Notes under the pieces: generated by a model | Seen by the model: only the letters and a program-made list of their open reading frames with translations | Told to the model about the DNA's origin: nothing | Databases searched by the model: none | Translations under genes and position numbers: made by a program | Shown here: piece after piece, positions 43,759 through 52,004 of the stretch | Position numbering within the stretch: the stretch's first letter is position 1 | How the letters are laid out: each line of letters opens with the position of its first letter | NCBI GenBank assembly: GCA_020633235.1 | Contig: JACKEA010000004.1 | Location: 744,001-808,000, forward strand | Reading direction: 5' to 3' | Length of the DNA stretch: 64,000 nucleotides | Origin: Polyangiaceae bacterium | Lineage (GTDB): Bacteria; Myxococcota_A; Polyangia; Polyangiales; Polyangiaceae

Positions 43759-45561
43759 ATGACCCTTCACGTGTTGGATCCCGTTCGGCCGGACGCCGTT
43801 GGGCTGGGATCGATCGTGAAGCGTTGGGAGAACGTGGCACTGCGTTTGGGCCTGTCGGAGCCAGCGCGGAGCCTGGGTGCCTCGCTGCTCCGGGCAGAGC
43901 TGGATCCCGAGGCGCGCAACCGGCGCGGGGGCGTTCGCCGAGGGACGCTGATTGCCACGGTTCCCGACGCCGCCGCAGGTACGGCAGGGCTCACGGAGCT
44001 CGAGCGGCGAGGCGTCGTGAGCGCTCGCTCCGAGAGCGACTGGCTGAGCGCGAAGATCTTCCTCGATCCGCGGGTACGAGCGACGTGCATCGTTGGCTCG
44101 GGGCTGGTGCGGCCCGGTGAGGGGGCTGTCGCGTCGAACGCGTTGCCGGAACGCGTTGTCGCCGAGCTCCGGGAGTGGCACGACGGGCTCGAGCGACCGG
44201 AACGATGGTTCATCGTGGTCCGGGGCCGCAGCGGCAGCGGACGCGACACGGTCGCAGCGCTGGTCGGATACCTGCTCGGTGCGCCGTTGTTGCGCTGTGC
44301 GTCGCAGGAGCTTCGCACCCAGCAGGACCTGCTCGAGCCGGAGCTCTCCGGCGCCGTCGCCGTGTGGGATTCGACCGCGCTCGAGGCGTCGCCCGAAGAC
44401 CTGCGCCGAGCTGCCGCGTGGCTCGGGCGTAGCACGACGGCGGCCATCGCCATCGTGGACGAGGGACAGGATGCGCCGGACGTTGGCGAGCGGAGCTTGC
44501 TGCTCATCGAGACGGACGCGAAAGATCGCGCTGAGCGAAAGCACGTCTGGAAGAGGGCGCTGGAAATCCAGATGAGCGGCGCGCCGGAGCTCGACGTGGC
44601 AGCGGGCGAGCTCGCACGACGTAGTCGTGCCGGCGCGGGTCTTGCCGTGCGCGCGGCGCGCGCTTTGACCCCGGCGCCAGCGCTGGATCTGGTGGCTGCG
44701 GCAGAGCGCGAGCTTCTGAAGCTCGCGCGCCCATCGTCCCTCAGAGGCATCGCCGTCGAACACCCTAACGTTCCCCGCGAACGCCTGGTACTTTCGACGC
44801 ACGCCGCGGGGTCGATCGATCGCGTGCTCGCGCTCGCGCAGTCGTCGACGGACGAGGAGCAGCGGCGCGGAGTGAAGGCGCTCTTTTCCGGCTCGTCGGG
44901 CACCGGCAAGTCGCTGACTGCGCGGATCATTGCATCGGAGCTGAGGCTGCCGTTGTTCCGGGTCGATCTCGCGAGTGTGGTCTCCAAATGGGTCGGCGAA
45001 ACCGAGAAGAACCTGGCGCAAGCGCTGCACGCGGCGGAGTCGTCGGGGGCGGTGCTGCTGTTCGACGAAGGCGACGCGCTGTTTGCGAAGCGGGGAGAGG
45101 TACAGCGCGGCACCGATCGCTACGCGAACATGGAGGCGTCGTACCTGCTGCAGGCGTTCGAGGCGTTTGACGGCGTGGCAATCGTGACGACGAATCTCCT
45201 CGGAAACATCGACAGCGCCTTCGTGCGGCGCTTCGACGTGTGCGTGCACTTCCAGCCGCCGGAGCCAGCGGAGCGCGCGACGCTGTGGCGCCGGGAGCTG
45301 GGTGCGCCCGGCGAGACGCTGACGCCAGCGTTCGTGGACCGCACGCTTGCGGCGGCGACGTTGACCGGCGGCAACATCGCGAGCGCGTCGCGGTTGGCGC
45401 GAGCGCTTGCGGCACAACGGAGCGACGCTCTCGTATCCGAAGGCGACGTCTGCACGGCCGTCGGCAGCGAGTTGGACAAGATGGGCGCAAGCGTGGAAGC
45501 ACGGAAGTGGTTCGCAAAGGGCGGGGAGGCGCCGGGGGGCGGCGGTGTTCCAATACGCTAA
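43759..45561 (+). CDS. eCIS AAA+ ATPase (Afp15/Pvc15-like)
   Basis: The 600-residue product is the ATPase of eCIS loci, needed for particle assembly or for loading cargo. A C-terminal AAA+ domain has Walker A FSGSSGTGKSLTA near 376-388, SKWVGETEKNLAQAL near 412-426, Walker B VLLFDEGDALFAKR near 433-446, sensor 1 TTNLLGNID near 475 and arginine finger FVRRFD near 487. The N-terminal half has a second nucleotide-binding-like segment with a degenerate P-loop (VRGRSGSGRDTVAAL near 154-168) that probably no longer hydrolyses ATP. Its 3' end overlaps the cargo toxin gene by 17 bases, which links the ATPase directly to cargo. Confidence 0.94.
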   Translation: MTLHVLDPVRPDAVGLGSIVKRWENVALRLGLSEPARSLGASLLRAELDPEARNRRGGVRRGTLIATVPDAAAGTAGLTELERRGVVSARSESDWLSAKIFLDPRVRATCIVGSGLVRPGEGAVASNALPERVVAELREWHDGLERPERWFIVVRGRSGSGRDTVAALVGYLLGAPLLRCASQELRTQQDLLEPELSGAVAVWDSTALEASPEDLRRAAAWLGRSTTAAIAIVDEGQDAPDVGERSLLLIETDAKDRAERKHVWKRALEIQMSGAPELDVAAGELARRSRAGAGLAVRAARALTPAPALDLVAAAERELLKLARPSSLRGIAVEHPNVPRERLVLSTHAAGSIDRVLALAQSSTDEEQRRGVKALFSGSSGTGKSLTARIIASELRLPLFRVDLASVVSKWVGETEKNLAQALHAAESSGAVLLFDEGDALFAKRGEVQRGTDRYANMEASYLLQAFEAFDGVAIVTTNLLGNIDSAFVRRFDVCVHFQPPEPAERATLWRRELGAPGETLTPAFVDRTLAAATLTGGNIASASRLARALAAQRSDALVSEGDVCTAVGSELDKMGASVEARKWFAKGGEAPGGGGVPIR

Positions 45562-48500
45562 GCGTCCACAGCCGAAAGCGGCGGCGCCATCGCAGGCCCC
45601 GGACGCATTCAGGTCGTACGACAGCGCAAGCTCCGGCCATGCGCGGCAGCGGTCCGCCGAGCCGACACTGGAAGCTCCGCCGGCTGGCGTGCAGCGGAAG
45701 CCACGCTGCCCGGCGTGCGCCGCGCAAGGCAAGACCTGCGCTGAGTGCGCAGATCCGACACCGCCGAAATCCGACCTCTTGCTGGCAGCACCTCCGAGTG
45801 GCGCTCAGAAGAAGCCGCGCTGCCCGGCGTGCGTTGCGCACGGCAAGACCTGTACGGAGTGCGAAGAATCTTCCCTGGAAGATCCGCCCTCGGGTCAGCA
45901 GGCTCGTAGCACCGCGCCTCACTCGGATCCGGCCGAACGACAAGCAGACGAGATCGGATTCCAACTTGCTCCGCGACTGCCAAAGGTGGCGGTGCGGAGC
46001 GGAAGTTTGCCTGGCCCGGTGCGCGACGTCGCCGAAAGGCACGTGGGTGAGCCACTGGACCACGTTCGCGTTGACGCCTCGGCTGAGGGCCACCGAGAGG
46101 CTCAGGCGCACAGTGCGCTTGCAGTCACGAGCGGATCAAGAATCAGCTTCGATGAAGACACCTCCTTGTTGGACGGGGGCGTAGCAAGCCGCTTTGTCTT
46201 GGCACATGAGCTGACTCACGCTGCGCAACAACGCCGCGCAGGACGCGTGGCCTCACAGCGGGTTCCAAATACGGTCGAGGAGGAAGGCTTCGAGGAAGCA
46301 TCCAAGACCGAATCGGGGATGTCGAAGTACCTCGCGGCGAAGGGCAAGGACGAAAAGAAAGTTGACGAGGTTCTCAAGAACACCGATCCATCCAAGGCCA
46401 AGCGCAGCGAGGTCGTGTTCGAAATCGAACGAAAGATCCGGTTGCGGGCGCTGTCGCTGATGGCGGCGCACAGGTCGCGCGTTCTGTCTACGCGCAACCA
46501 GATGCTCGCGCAGCTGGAAGCCGAAGCCAAGGCGGCCGGCGCGCCTCCCGGGTCCGCTGCCGCCGAAAGACCCAAGAAGGGGGAATCCGTGCTGGGTACA
46601 GTGCGGCGTGCGGTCGAGATCGTGGAAGGCCTTCGGCAGAAGAAGGAACAGCTCGAAGAAGCACGCTCAGAGCTTGGTCTCGCAAAATCATTTGCAATAC
46701 AAGGTCGCGACCTCTTGGGTGTCGTTCGAACGCTGACGACGCAGGCGGACGTCCCCGCGAGTTACAAGTCCGCCGTCGCCGCGTACTTTCGCGCCTACCT
46801 TCACGACGGTGCACGTGCGCAACTCGCATCAGCGGCAATGCTCCTTGCCAAGTTACGGACGACGCAACTCGCGGGGGTAACGACCGGGTTGAGCGTCATG
46901 TACCAGCGCTTTCCCATGTTGAACGCGTTGGACTTTGCCAAGGCGCGTGCTGGCTACACCGCGCCGGCACCCGGCGTTAGCCCACCAACACCGCCGCCTC
47001 CCCAGGGGCCTCCCGGCAAGGCGCCGAGCGGCGCGCCCGGCGAAACCGACGCCGACCGTCAGCTTCATGAAGAGATCCGGGCGGCGTACGCGAAGACGGC
47101 ACAGCGCATCACCACTGCGATAGGCTACATCGCTCGCGGTGAAATCAGCGCCTTCGACATGCCAGCCCCGGTTGCGGCGGCTCGCGCCGAGCTCAAGCCC
47201 GAGCTGGTAGAGATCCTGAACGAGGAGGTGACCAGCCGCGAGCACGAGAAGTTCTGGCTCAACATTGGGCTGACCATCGCGGACACGGTTGCCGGAGCAA
47301 TCTTCGTATTCAACCCGGTAATCGGCGGCCTTCTGGTTGCGGCTGCCAGCGCGGCGACGGTCGGGACGGGAATCGTCGATCTGAAGAATCTTCTCGCAGC
47401 GGATGCTGTCGCGGGGGCAACGACCGATCCCTACGGCAAGAGCCCCCTTGGGGTAGACGCACCGGGCACGTTCGAGCTCGCGATGGTGTCACTTCAGATC
47501 ATCCTCGGAGCGATGGAGGGAGCGTCAATCTTCAAGACGCTCCGCGCAGGTCGGGTCAGCAAGGAGCTGGGGTCGCTGCTGGACGAGACCGAGGAGCTCC
47601 GTCTCGCGGGCAAGAACGACGAGCTCGCCGAAGTCGTTGACGAGGGCACACGCGAAGTTCGGATGAAGCGATCGGGCCGGCTCCCGAACACGGAAATCTC
47701 CGACGAGGAAGCGCTGCGGGAACTGGCGGATCTCGCTTCCGGCGGCAGAGTCCGCGGGCCCGAAGGCGCACGGTACGCGTATTCAGAGGACGGCGCTCAT
47801 TGGATGGAGACCGGGCCCAACAAGTGGTGTCGCTCCGCCAGTCCGACCAAGTGCATCGAGTGGACGCTGGAGAAGCAGCTCATCGAAGGAACGCCCCACG
47901 CAAACCTCGCGGACGAGATGGCGGATACCGTGAAGGAGCAGTGGGAGGCGCTTGGCAAGCTGCCTCCCGATCGTGCGGAGCAGCTAGCTCCTCATCTGAT
48001 GCGGCTCGAAGCCAGCGTGGGGAAGGTGAGTGATGACAAGTTCGCCGAGCTGGTAGGCGCCTGGCTCGACAAGCTTCAGCGCGCAAGGCGTGCAGCAGAC
48101 GAAGGCATCGACTTTCTGGCCAAGCGAAAGCCGGGCACCGCATCAAAGCTCGAGCTGGCCGAGCTTCCAAAGGATGCGCAGACCAAGGCGAACAAGCTCC
48201 TTCGAGAACGCAACAAAGCACGGGCTGAGCGCGACGCGATGATCAAGCGAGGCGCGTCCGCGGACGAGCTGAAGGACGTGTACACGAGGATCGCGGGCAA
48301 GAGTGAGGAGTTGGGGCTCCTCGGCGCTGACCAGGCCATCCAGAAGCAGTTCCCTGGGCCACCGCCACCCCGCCAAGTGTACCCTCCGCCTGGGGTGAAG
48401 GACGCGGCGCGGCCGGGTGAGTTTGATCGGGTGTATGAGGTGCACGACAAGTCCGCCGGTACGCGGCTCGTTGTCGTCGAAGCGAAAGGTGGGGTTTCTC

Positions 48501-48739
48501 CGGAGCTCGGATCGCGGCGGGTCGCCAAGGGCGTGGCGCAGCAGGGATCGAAGGAGTACCTGAAAGACATCATTGCCCAGATGAAGAAGTCGCCCGATCC
48601 GAAGATCCGGGCAGTCGCCCAGCGTCTAGACGACATGAATACAACGGAACAACTGGCCTACTTCGAGGCGAAGTTCAACGTCAGTCCGAGCGGCGGCGCC
48701 AAGGGAATCAAACTCGAGGAGTTCGATATCTATGACTGA
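45545..48739 (+). CDS. eCIS cargo toxin: tag, two Cys modules, DUF4157, hydrophobic core, REase-like nuclease
   Basis: The 1064-residue protein starts at GTG 45545 as M-F-Q-Y-A-KRPQ, mirroring the other toxin's MFAQKKRPQ, which fixes the start despite overlap with the ATPase gene. Two cysteine modules follow, CPACAAQGKTCAEC (55-68) and CPACVAHGKTCTEC (93-106), within a 38-residue duplicated unit. DUF4157 has HELTHAAQQR (221-230). A Pro-rich linker near 475-500 and hydrophobic helices near 580-600 and 640-660 follow. The C-terminus, EFDRVYEVHDKSAG then LVVVEAKGG and QQGSKEYLKDII (about 958-1010), matches polymorphic-toxin restriction-endonuclease-like domains; Asp 961, Glu 979 and Lys 981 would be catalytic. 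Codon use in the middle is less GC-rich than the operon, hinting at transfer. The stop overlaps Imm49. Confidence 0.85.
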   Translation: MFQYAKRPQPKAAAPSQAPDAFRSYDSASSGHARQRSAEPTLEAPPAGVQRKPRCPACAAQGKTCAECADPTPPKSDLLLAAPPSGAQKKPRCPACVAHGKTCTECEESSLEDPPSGQQARSTAPHSDPAERQADEIGFQLAPRLPKVAVRSGSLPGPVRDVAERHVGEPLDHVRVDASAEGHREAQAHSALAVTSGSRISFDEDTSLLDGGVASRFVLAHELTHAAQQRRAGRVASQRVPNTVEEEGFEEASKTESGMSKYLAAKGKDEKKVDEVLKNTDPSKAKRSEVVFEIERKIRLRALSLMAAHRSRVLSTRNQMLAQLEAEAKAAGAPPGSAAAERPKKGESVLGTVRRAVEIVEGLRQKKEQLEEARSELGLAKSFAIQGRDLLGVVRTLTTQADVPASYKSAVAAYFRAYLHDGARAQLASAAMLLAKLRTTQLAGVTTGLSVMYQRFPMLNALDFAKARAGYTAPAPGVSPPTPPPPQGPPGKAPSGAPGETDADRQLHEEIRAAYAKTAQRITTAIGYIARGEISAFDMPAPVAAARAELKPELVEILNEEVTSREHEKFWLNIGLTIADTVAGAIFVFNPVIGGLLVAAASAATVGTGIVDLKNLLAADAVAGATTDPYGKSPLGVDAPGTFELAMVSLQIILGAMEGASIFKTLRAGRVSKELGSLLDETEELRLAGKNDELAEVVDEGTREVRMKRSGRLPNTEISDEEALRELADLASGGRVRGPEGARYAYSEDGAHWMETGPNKWCRSASPTKCIEWTLEKQLIEGTPHANLADEMADTVKEQWEALGKLPPDRAEQLAPHLMRLEASVGKVSDDKFAELVGAWLDKLQRARRAADEGIDFLAKRKPGTASKLELAELPKDAQTKANKLLRERNKARAERDAMIKRGASADELKDVYTRIAGKSEELGLLGADQAIQKQFPGPPPPRQVYPPPGVKDAARPGEFDRVYEVHDKSAGTRLVVVEAKGGVSPELGSRRVAKGVAQQGSKEYLKDIIAQMKKSPDPKIRAVAQRLDDMNTTEQLAYFEAKFNVSPSGGAKGIKLEEFDIYD

Positions 48740-49601
48740 CTCAGGTGATCGCAAACACCACTACTACGACTACTATGGTGATCGCTCAGAGGCTGAGGCA
48801 GATGTTGCTCGTACTTCCCGTAGTTGCGCCAAGATTGCACGCGATGAAGAGCCGCACCGACATCTCGACTCACTAGCGAGCATCGCTGAGTCTTGGGCGT
48901 GGTGGCTGACACCGCTCGGCGACAGGAAGCTCCGACGCGCGCTCGACCTGTGGGGCGAAGCGCTTGTTGGGCACTTCAGAATGGCGTGTGCAGAGCCAGG
49001 TGACCAGCTCACCGTCACGCTTGGCGGCAAACCGGTGGCCGCCATCGGTAAAGGGCCGGACAGCACGAGCCACGCTGGACGGTGGGGCGATGCGTTCCTG
49101 ATCTGTGCCATCTCGCGGAATCATCGCGGGCTCGACGAGCTGTGCCGCGTTCCCGAGGCTGTGTTTGGCGGCTCGGTCGTGAACGGTCGGGAGCGCTTCT
49201 CCACCGACGAGTGGGTCGTTCATCTGGCCCGCGCGCTTCGCGCGATGTGGACACGCTCAGAGCAGGCAGGAGATCACCTGGTGGCGGCCCTCGAAGCGAC
49301 GGATCCGGGGCGCACGAACTTCGGCGAGTTCGAATCCCGGGTGCTGGACCTCGAAGTGCCGCTGATGGAGCTGATGCTGCGCCTACTCGAACGTGACGAG
49401 CGAGCGTTCAACGAGGCGTATGACAAGGCGCTGGGTCTGCATCGTCGCTACTTCACCATCCCGGAGCGCCTGCATGATCCCGAAGGCTTCCTGGCTATCC
49501 GTCCGCTGTCCATGGCGTGCTTGGCGCACGACATCGGCATGCACATCGAGCGGGATTCCCCCTACGCCCCTCTGTGGCTCATCCAGGAGGCAGAAGAGTA
49601 G
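48732..49601 (+). CDS. Imm49-family immunity protein
   Basis: The 289-residue, all-helical product should bind and neutralise the nuclease domain of the toxin gene that it overlaps by 8 bases. It matches Imm49: an acidic N-terminus, GRWGDAFLICAISRNHRGLD near 116-135, ELCRVPEAVF, then a helical segment DHLVAALEATDPGR near 177 and the C-terminal hallmark DERAFNEAYDKALGLHRRYF near 220-239, DPEGFLAIRPLSMACLAHDI and IERDSPYAPLWLI. In other genomes Imm49 genes directly follow polymorphic toxins of contact or secretion systems. Its presence means the host needs protection, so bacterial targets are likely. Confidence 0.9.
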   Translation: MTDSGDRKHHYYDYYGDRSEAEADVARTSRSCAKIARDEEPHRHLDSLASIAESWAWWLTPLGDRKLRRALDLWGEALVGHFRMACAEPGDQLTVTLGGKPVAAIGKGPDSTSHAGRWGDAFLICAISRNHRGLDELCRVPEAVFGGSVVNGRERFSTDEWVVHLARALRAMWTRSEQAGDHLVAALEATDPGRTNFGEFESRVLDLEVPLMELMLRLLERDERAFNEAYDKALGLHRRYFTIPERLHDPEGFLAIRPLSMACLAHDIGMHIERDSPYAPLWLIQEAEE

Positions 49602-49617
49602 CGGCCGAGCGCCCCTA

Positions 49618-49640
49618 GCTTCCGCGCCGAACCAACAGGA
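49618..49640. repeat. Half copy of the dispersed hairpin repeat
   Basis: CTTCCGCGCCGAACCAACAG lies just after the immunity gene and is one arm of the repeat family (GCGCCGGACCAACA core, one base different). No matching inverted arm is visible nearby. It marks the right border of the eCIS locus. Confidence 0.5.
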
Positions 49641-49719
49641 GAACGCTGCATGGTCGAACATGGACTAGCGATGGTGCCGAAGTATCTCCATGACATCGAC
49701 AGCCGAGGCAACACTGTCC

Positions 49720-50448
49720 TCACGGAGGACACTTCGGCACGGCGACGGCGTAGTCGCCCGAGAGCGTGCAGCTTCCGGAAGTAGACGTGTAGCAGACGCA
49801 AGAGTCCGTACCGAGGGACAGCTGGCAGCACTGGGGGCCCGGCAACGCCGAGCAATCAGCGTCGGGGTATGAACCGTTGACTAGGCACACGCAGTTGTTG
49901 CCGGACATCGTGCATCCCCACTTGTAGGAGATTGGCGGTCCGTTGCTCGAAAGCACCGTCCCCGGAGTAGGACACGTGGGGACAACCTCACTGCTGTGCG
50001 CGGCCGCGTATTGCTCGCACGTCGCGTTGTCGGGCGCGGGTGAGCAATTGCATTCGTAGACGAACTCCGACAGGTAGTGGATGCAACACGGCCCCGCGTT
50101 CGCGCAGGTGTCAGATGCATAGCCCAAGTCTTCCTCGCAGTAGCAGAGCCCCCCGCTCACTTGTGCGCAGGTGACCGTTGGCGTGCCACCACTGCCTCCG
50201 ACCGCGCCACTACCGCCCACCGCACCGCTGCCTCCGACCGCGCCGCTACCTCCGGCGCCGCCGCCGCCACTCACGGCGCCACTCCCGCCGCTGGAGGTCG
50301 GCACGCAGGTGCCGCTCGAGTCACAGCTGGAGCCGGCGGGGCAGACGCCGCCATCTGCGCAGCTTGCCGCACCGCCGCCACCGCCGCTGGAGCTGCACCC
50401 CACGGCCAAGACCAACGCCACGAGCCACCCGGAATATCGCCTCCCCAT
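49720..50448 (-). CDS. Cys-rich lipoprotein, derived copy of a tandem pair
   Basis: The 242-residue lipoprotein has the lipobox LAVGC (Cys 18), a short Cys-bearing knob (CADGGVCPAGSSCDSSGTC, about 30-48) and a linker of G-G-S-G-A-V repeats (about 65-88). This N-terminal part is virtually identical in protein and DNA to the next gene, but the C-terminal part (GGLCYCEEDLGYASDTCANA, CCQLSLGTDSCVC) is unrelated, Cys-rich and probably surface exposed. The upstream DNA contains a 21-base relic of the desaturase gene end, showing that this copy was made from the other one. Confidence 0.85.
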   Translation of the reverse strand: MGRRYSGWLVALVLAVGCSSSGGGGGAASCADGGVCPAGSSCDSSGTCVPTSSGGSGAVSGGGGAGGSGAVGGSGAVGGSGAVGGSGGTPTVTCAQVSGGLCYCEEDLGYASDTCANAGPCCIHYLSEFVYECNCSPAPDNATCEQYAAAHSSEVVPTCPTPGTVLSSNGPPISYKWGCTMSGNNCVCLVNGSYPDADCSALPGPQCCQLSLGTDSCVCYTSTSGSCTLSGDYAVAVPKCPP

Positions 50449-50484
50449 GGCGCGGAACCATAGTCACTCCGCCGCTCTACGCAA
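50190..50484. repeat. Copy 1 of a 295-bp direct repeat (5' part of lipoprotein gene)
   Basis: This block, spaced 609 bases from 50799-51093, is nearly identical to it; the few differences lie at its left end and one C/G change near 50405. It covers the 5' half of the lipoprotein gene, its leader and a short piece of the upstream desaturase gene end (GCCGCTCTACGCAA). Confidence 0.9.
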
Positions 50485-50490
50485 GCCGCG

Positions 50491-51057
50491 TTACTGTTGG
50501 AGCAGCCAGTAGCACTCTGTTGGGCACTGCGACGCCCAGCACTCGTAGATGGGCTGAAACTGCGGCTTGGGACTGGAGCATGCGCTGCACTTCTGATCCA
50601 CGCAGGGAAGGCCCAGGTTGTCGCAGCGGGCCAAGTAGCAGCCCAGCAAGTCCCTGCAGCTTTGGTCGGCAAGGCAGCTGTTGATCGGCGCACAGCAGTT
50701 CTTGTTGGAGCAATCCTGGCAATTCCCGGCGTCAATGAAGACTTGGTCGCAGGTCGAGCCGAACTCCGTGGCCGGATCGCACGCGACCGGAGCTCCGCCA
50801 CTGCCGCCCACCGCGCCACTACCTCCCACCGCACCGCTGCCTCCGACCGCGCCGCTACCTCCGGCGCCGCCGCCGCCACTCACGGCGCCACTCCCGCCGC
50901 TGGAGGTCGGCACGCAGGTGCCGCTCGAGTCACAGCTGGAGCCGGCGGGGCAGACGCCGCCATCTGCGCAGCTTGCCGCACCGCCGCCACCGCCGCTGGA
51001 GCTGCACCCCACCGCCAAGACCAACGCCACGAGCCACCCGGAATATCGCCTCCCCAT
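50491..51057 (-). CDS. Cys-rich lipoprotein, original copy of a tandem pair
   Basis: The 188-residue lipoprotein shares the signal peptide, lipobox LAVGC, Cys knob and G-G-S-G-A-V linker with the gene at 49720-50448. Its own C-terminal domain is Cys-rich in the form DAGNCQDCSNKNCC...CLADQSCRDLLGCYLARCDN...CSACSS, broken here for length; pairs of Cys spaced about four apart resemble myxobacterial Cys-rich repeat domains. It lies 15 bases after the desaturase gene on the same strand and is probably co-transcribed. Confidence 0.85.
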   Translation of the reverse strand: MGRRYSGWLVALVLAVGCSSSGGGGGAASCADGGVCPAGSSCDSSGTCVPTSSGGSGAVSGGGGAGGSGAVGGSGAVGGSGAVGGSGGAPVACDPATEFGSTCDQVFIDAGNCQDCSNKNCCAPINSCLADQSCRDLLGCYLARCDNLGLPCVDQKCSACSSPKPQFQPIYECWASQCPTECYWLLQQ

Positions 51058-51093
51058 GGCGCGGAACCATAGTCACTCCGCCGCTCTACGCAA
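50799..51093. repeat. Copy 2 of the 295-bp direct repeat (donor copy)
   Basis: This is the copy in its native setting: its right end runs into the intact 3' end of the desaturase gene. See copy 1 at 50190-50484. Confidence 0.9.
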
Positions 51094-51891
51094 CCTCCGA
51101 GCTCGAAACGGATACCACATCTGTCGCAGGAGCCCGTCGGGTAGACGCTCCCCCGCCACGCCAAAGCGCTCCGGTCCTTCGCTCGGCAAATGGAAGGTTC
51201 CGAACACCAGATCGAGCACCGGGAACAGGCCGGCGAAGTTCTTGCCCATGCCGCGCTCGTCCGCGCTGTGGTGCCAACGGTGAAACGCCGGGCTGGCAAC
51301 CAGGTAGCGCAGCGGACCGAAGGGCACGCGCACGTTGGCGTGCAAGAACAAGCCGTACAGCGTGAGCAACGGTCCCACGGTTCCCAGCACCTTCACGTCG
51401 AAGCCAAAGGGGATCAGCAGCAGCACCAAGAGGAAGCGCGAGATGGCCGCGTTGACCGGATGCACTCGCGCCGACGATAGCCAGTCCAGGTCTTCAGACG
51501 AATGGTGCACCGCATGAAAGCGCCACAGCGTGCGGAAGCGATGGAAGCCGCGGTGGGTCCAGTAGCCGATGAAGTCCGCCAGGAACAGGCCGACCACCAG
51601 CTGGACCAAGACCGGCAGCTCACGCATCAGCGTGCGCTCCTGGATGTACGCCTGAACCGCGCCCGGGCGCATCTGGTATCCCGCGACCAGCGCCGACAGC
51701 ACCAGTGCCACCACCGCCGCCAACGTGCCCACGGGCCGCGTCACCACCCCGGTGAAAAAGAAGTACGCGACGTCGGTCTTGCTGTCCCGCCGCCAGCGCG
51801 GCTGCGTGCGCGCCGGACGCAGCGTTTCCAGCGTGAAGAACACGCCCGAAAGCAGCCACAAGCCGACGGCGATGCCGAGAAGCTTTCCCAT
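51073..51891 (-). CDS. Sterol desaturase / fatty-acid hydroxylase family protein
   Basis: The 272-residue membrane protein should be a di-iron oxygenase that hydroxylates or desaturates a lipid in the inner membrane. Four hydrophobic segments are visible, and the histidine boxes are in order: HRGFH near 117, HAVHHSS near 129, HPVNA near 143 and HRWHHSADE near 206, together the eight-His pattern of the family. ATG 51891 follows GGAGAGCG; an in-frame ATG at 51951 is an alternative, with an extra charged N-terminus. The substrate cannot be deduced, but sterol or fatty-acid modification is typical for myxobacteria. Divergent from the gene at 52005. Confidence 0.88.
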   Translation of the reverse strand: MGKLLGIAVGLWLLSGVFFTLETLRPARTQPRWRRDSKTDVAYFFFTGVVTRPVGTLAAVVALVLSALVAGYQMRPGAVQAYIQERTLMRELPVLVQLVVGLFLADFIGYWTHRGFHRFRTLWRFHAVHHSSEDLDWLSSARVHPVNAAISRFLLVLLLIPFGFDVKVLGTVGPLLTLYGLFLHANVRVPFGPLRYLVASPAFHRWHHSADERGMGKNFAGLFPVLDLVFGTFHLPSEGPERFGVAGERLPDGLLRQMWYPFRARRLRRAAE

Positions 51892-52004
51892 CGCTCTCCG
51901 TGAGACTCCCTCGAGCCGGCCCCGATTCAAGTCCCGTTTTTCGATTTCCATGTCGGTCCGCCGCGGTACCTCGCGCCCCGGACCCTCTCTGATACCCTGC
52001 GCCG

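Noticed and set aside
25715..45561. Prophage
   Set aside because: No capsid, portal, terminase, integrase or lysis genes; the AAA+ ATPase and DUF4255 are eCIS markers.
25715..45561. Type VI secretion system
   Set aside because: No membrane-complex genes (TssJ, TssL, TssM) are present, and the ATPase is Afp15-like rather than ClpV.
50199..50300. CRISPR-like or minisatellite array
   Set aside because: The short repeated units encode a G-G-S-G-A-V linker in frame and have no unique spacers.
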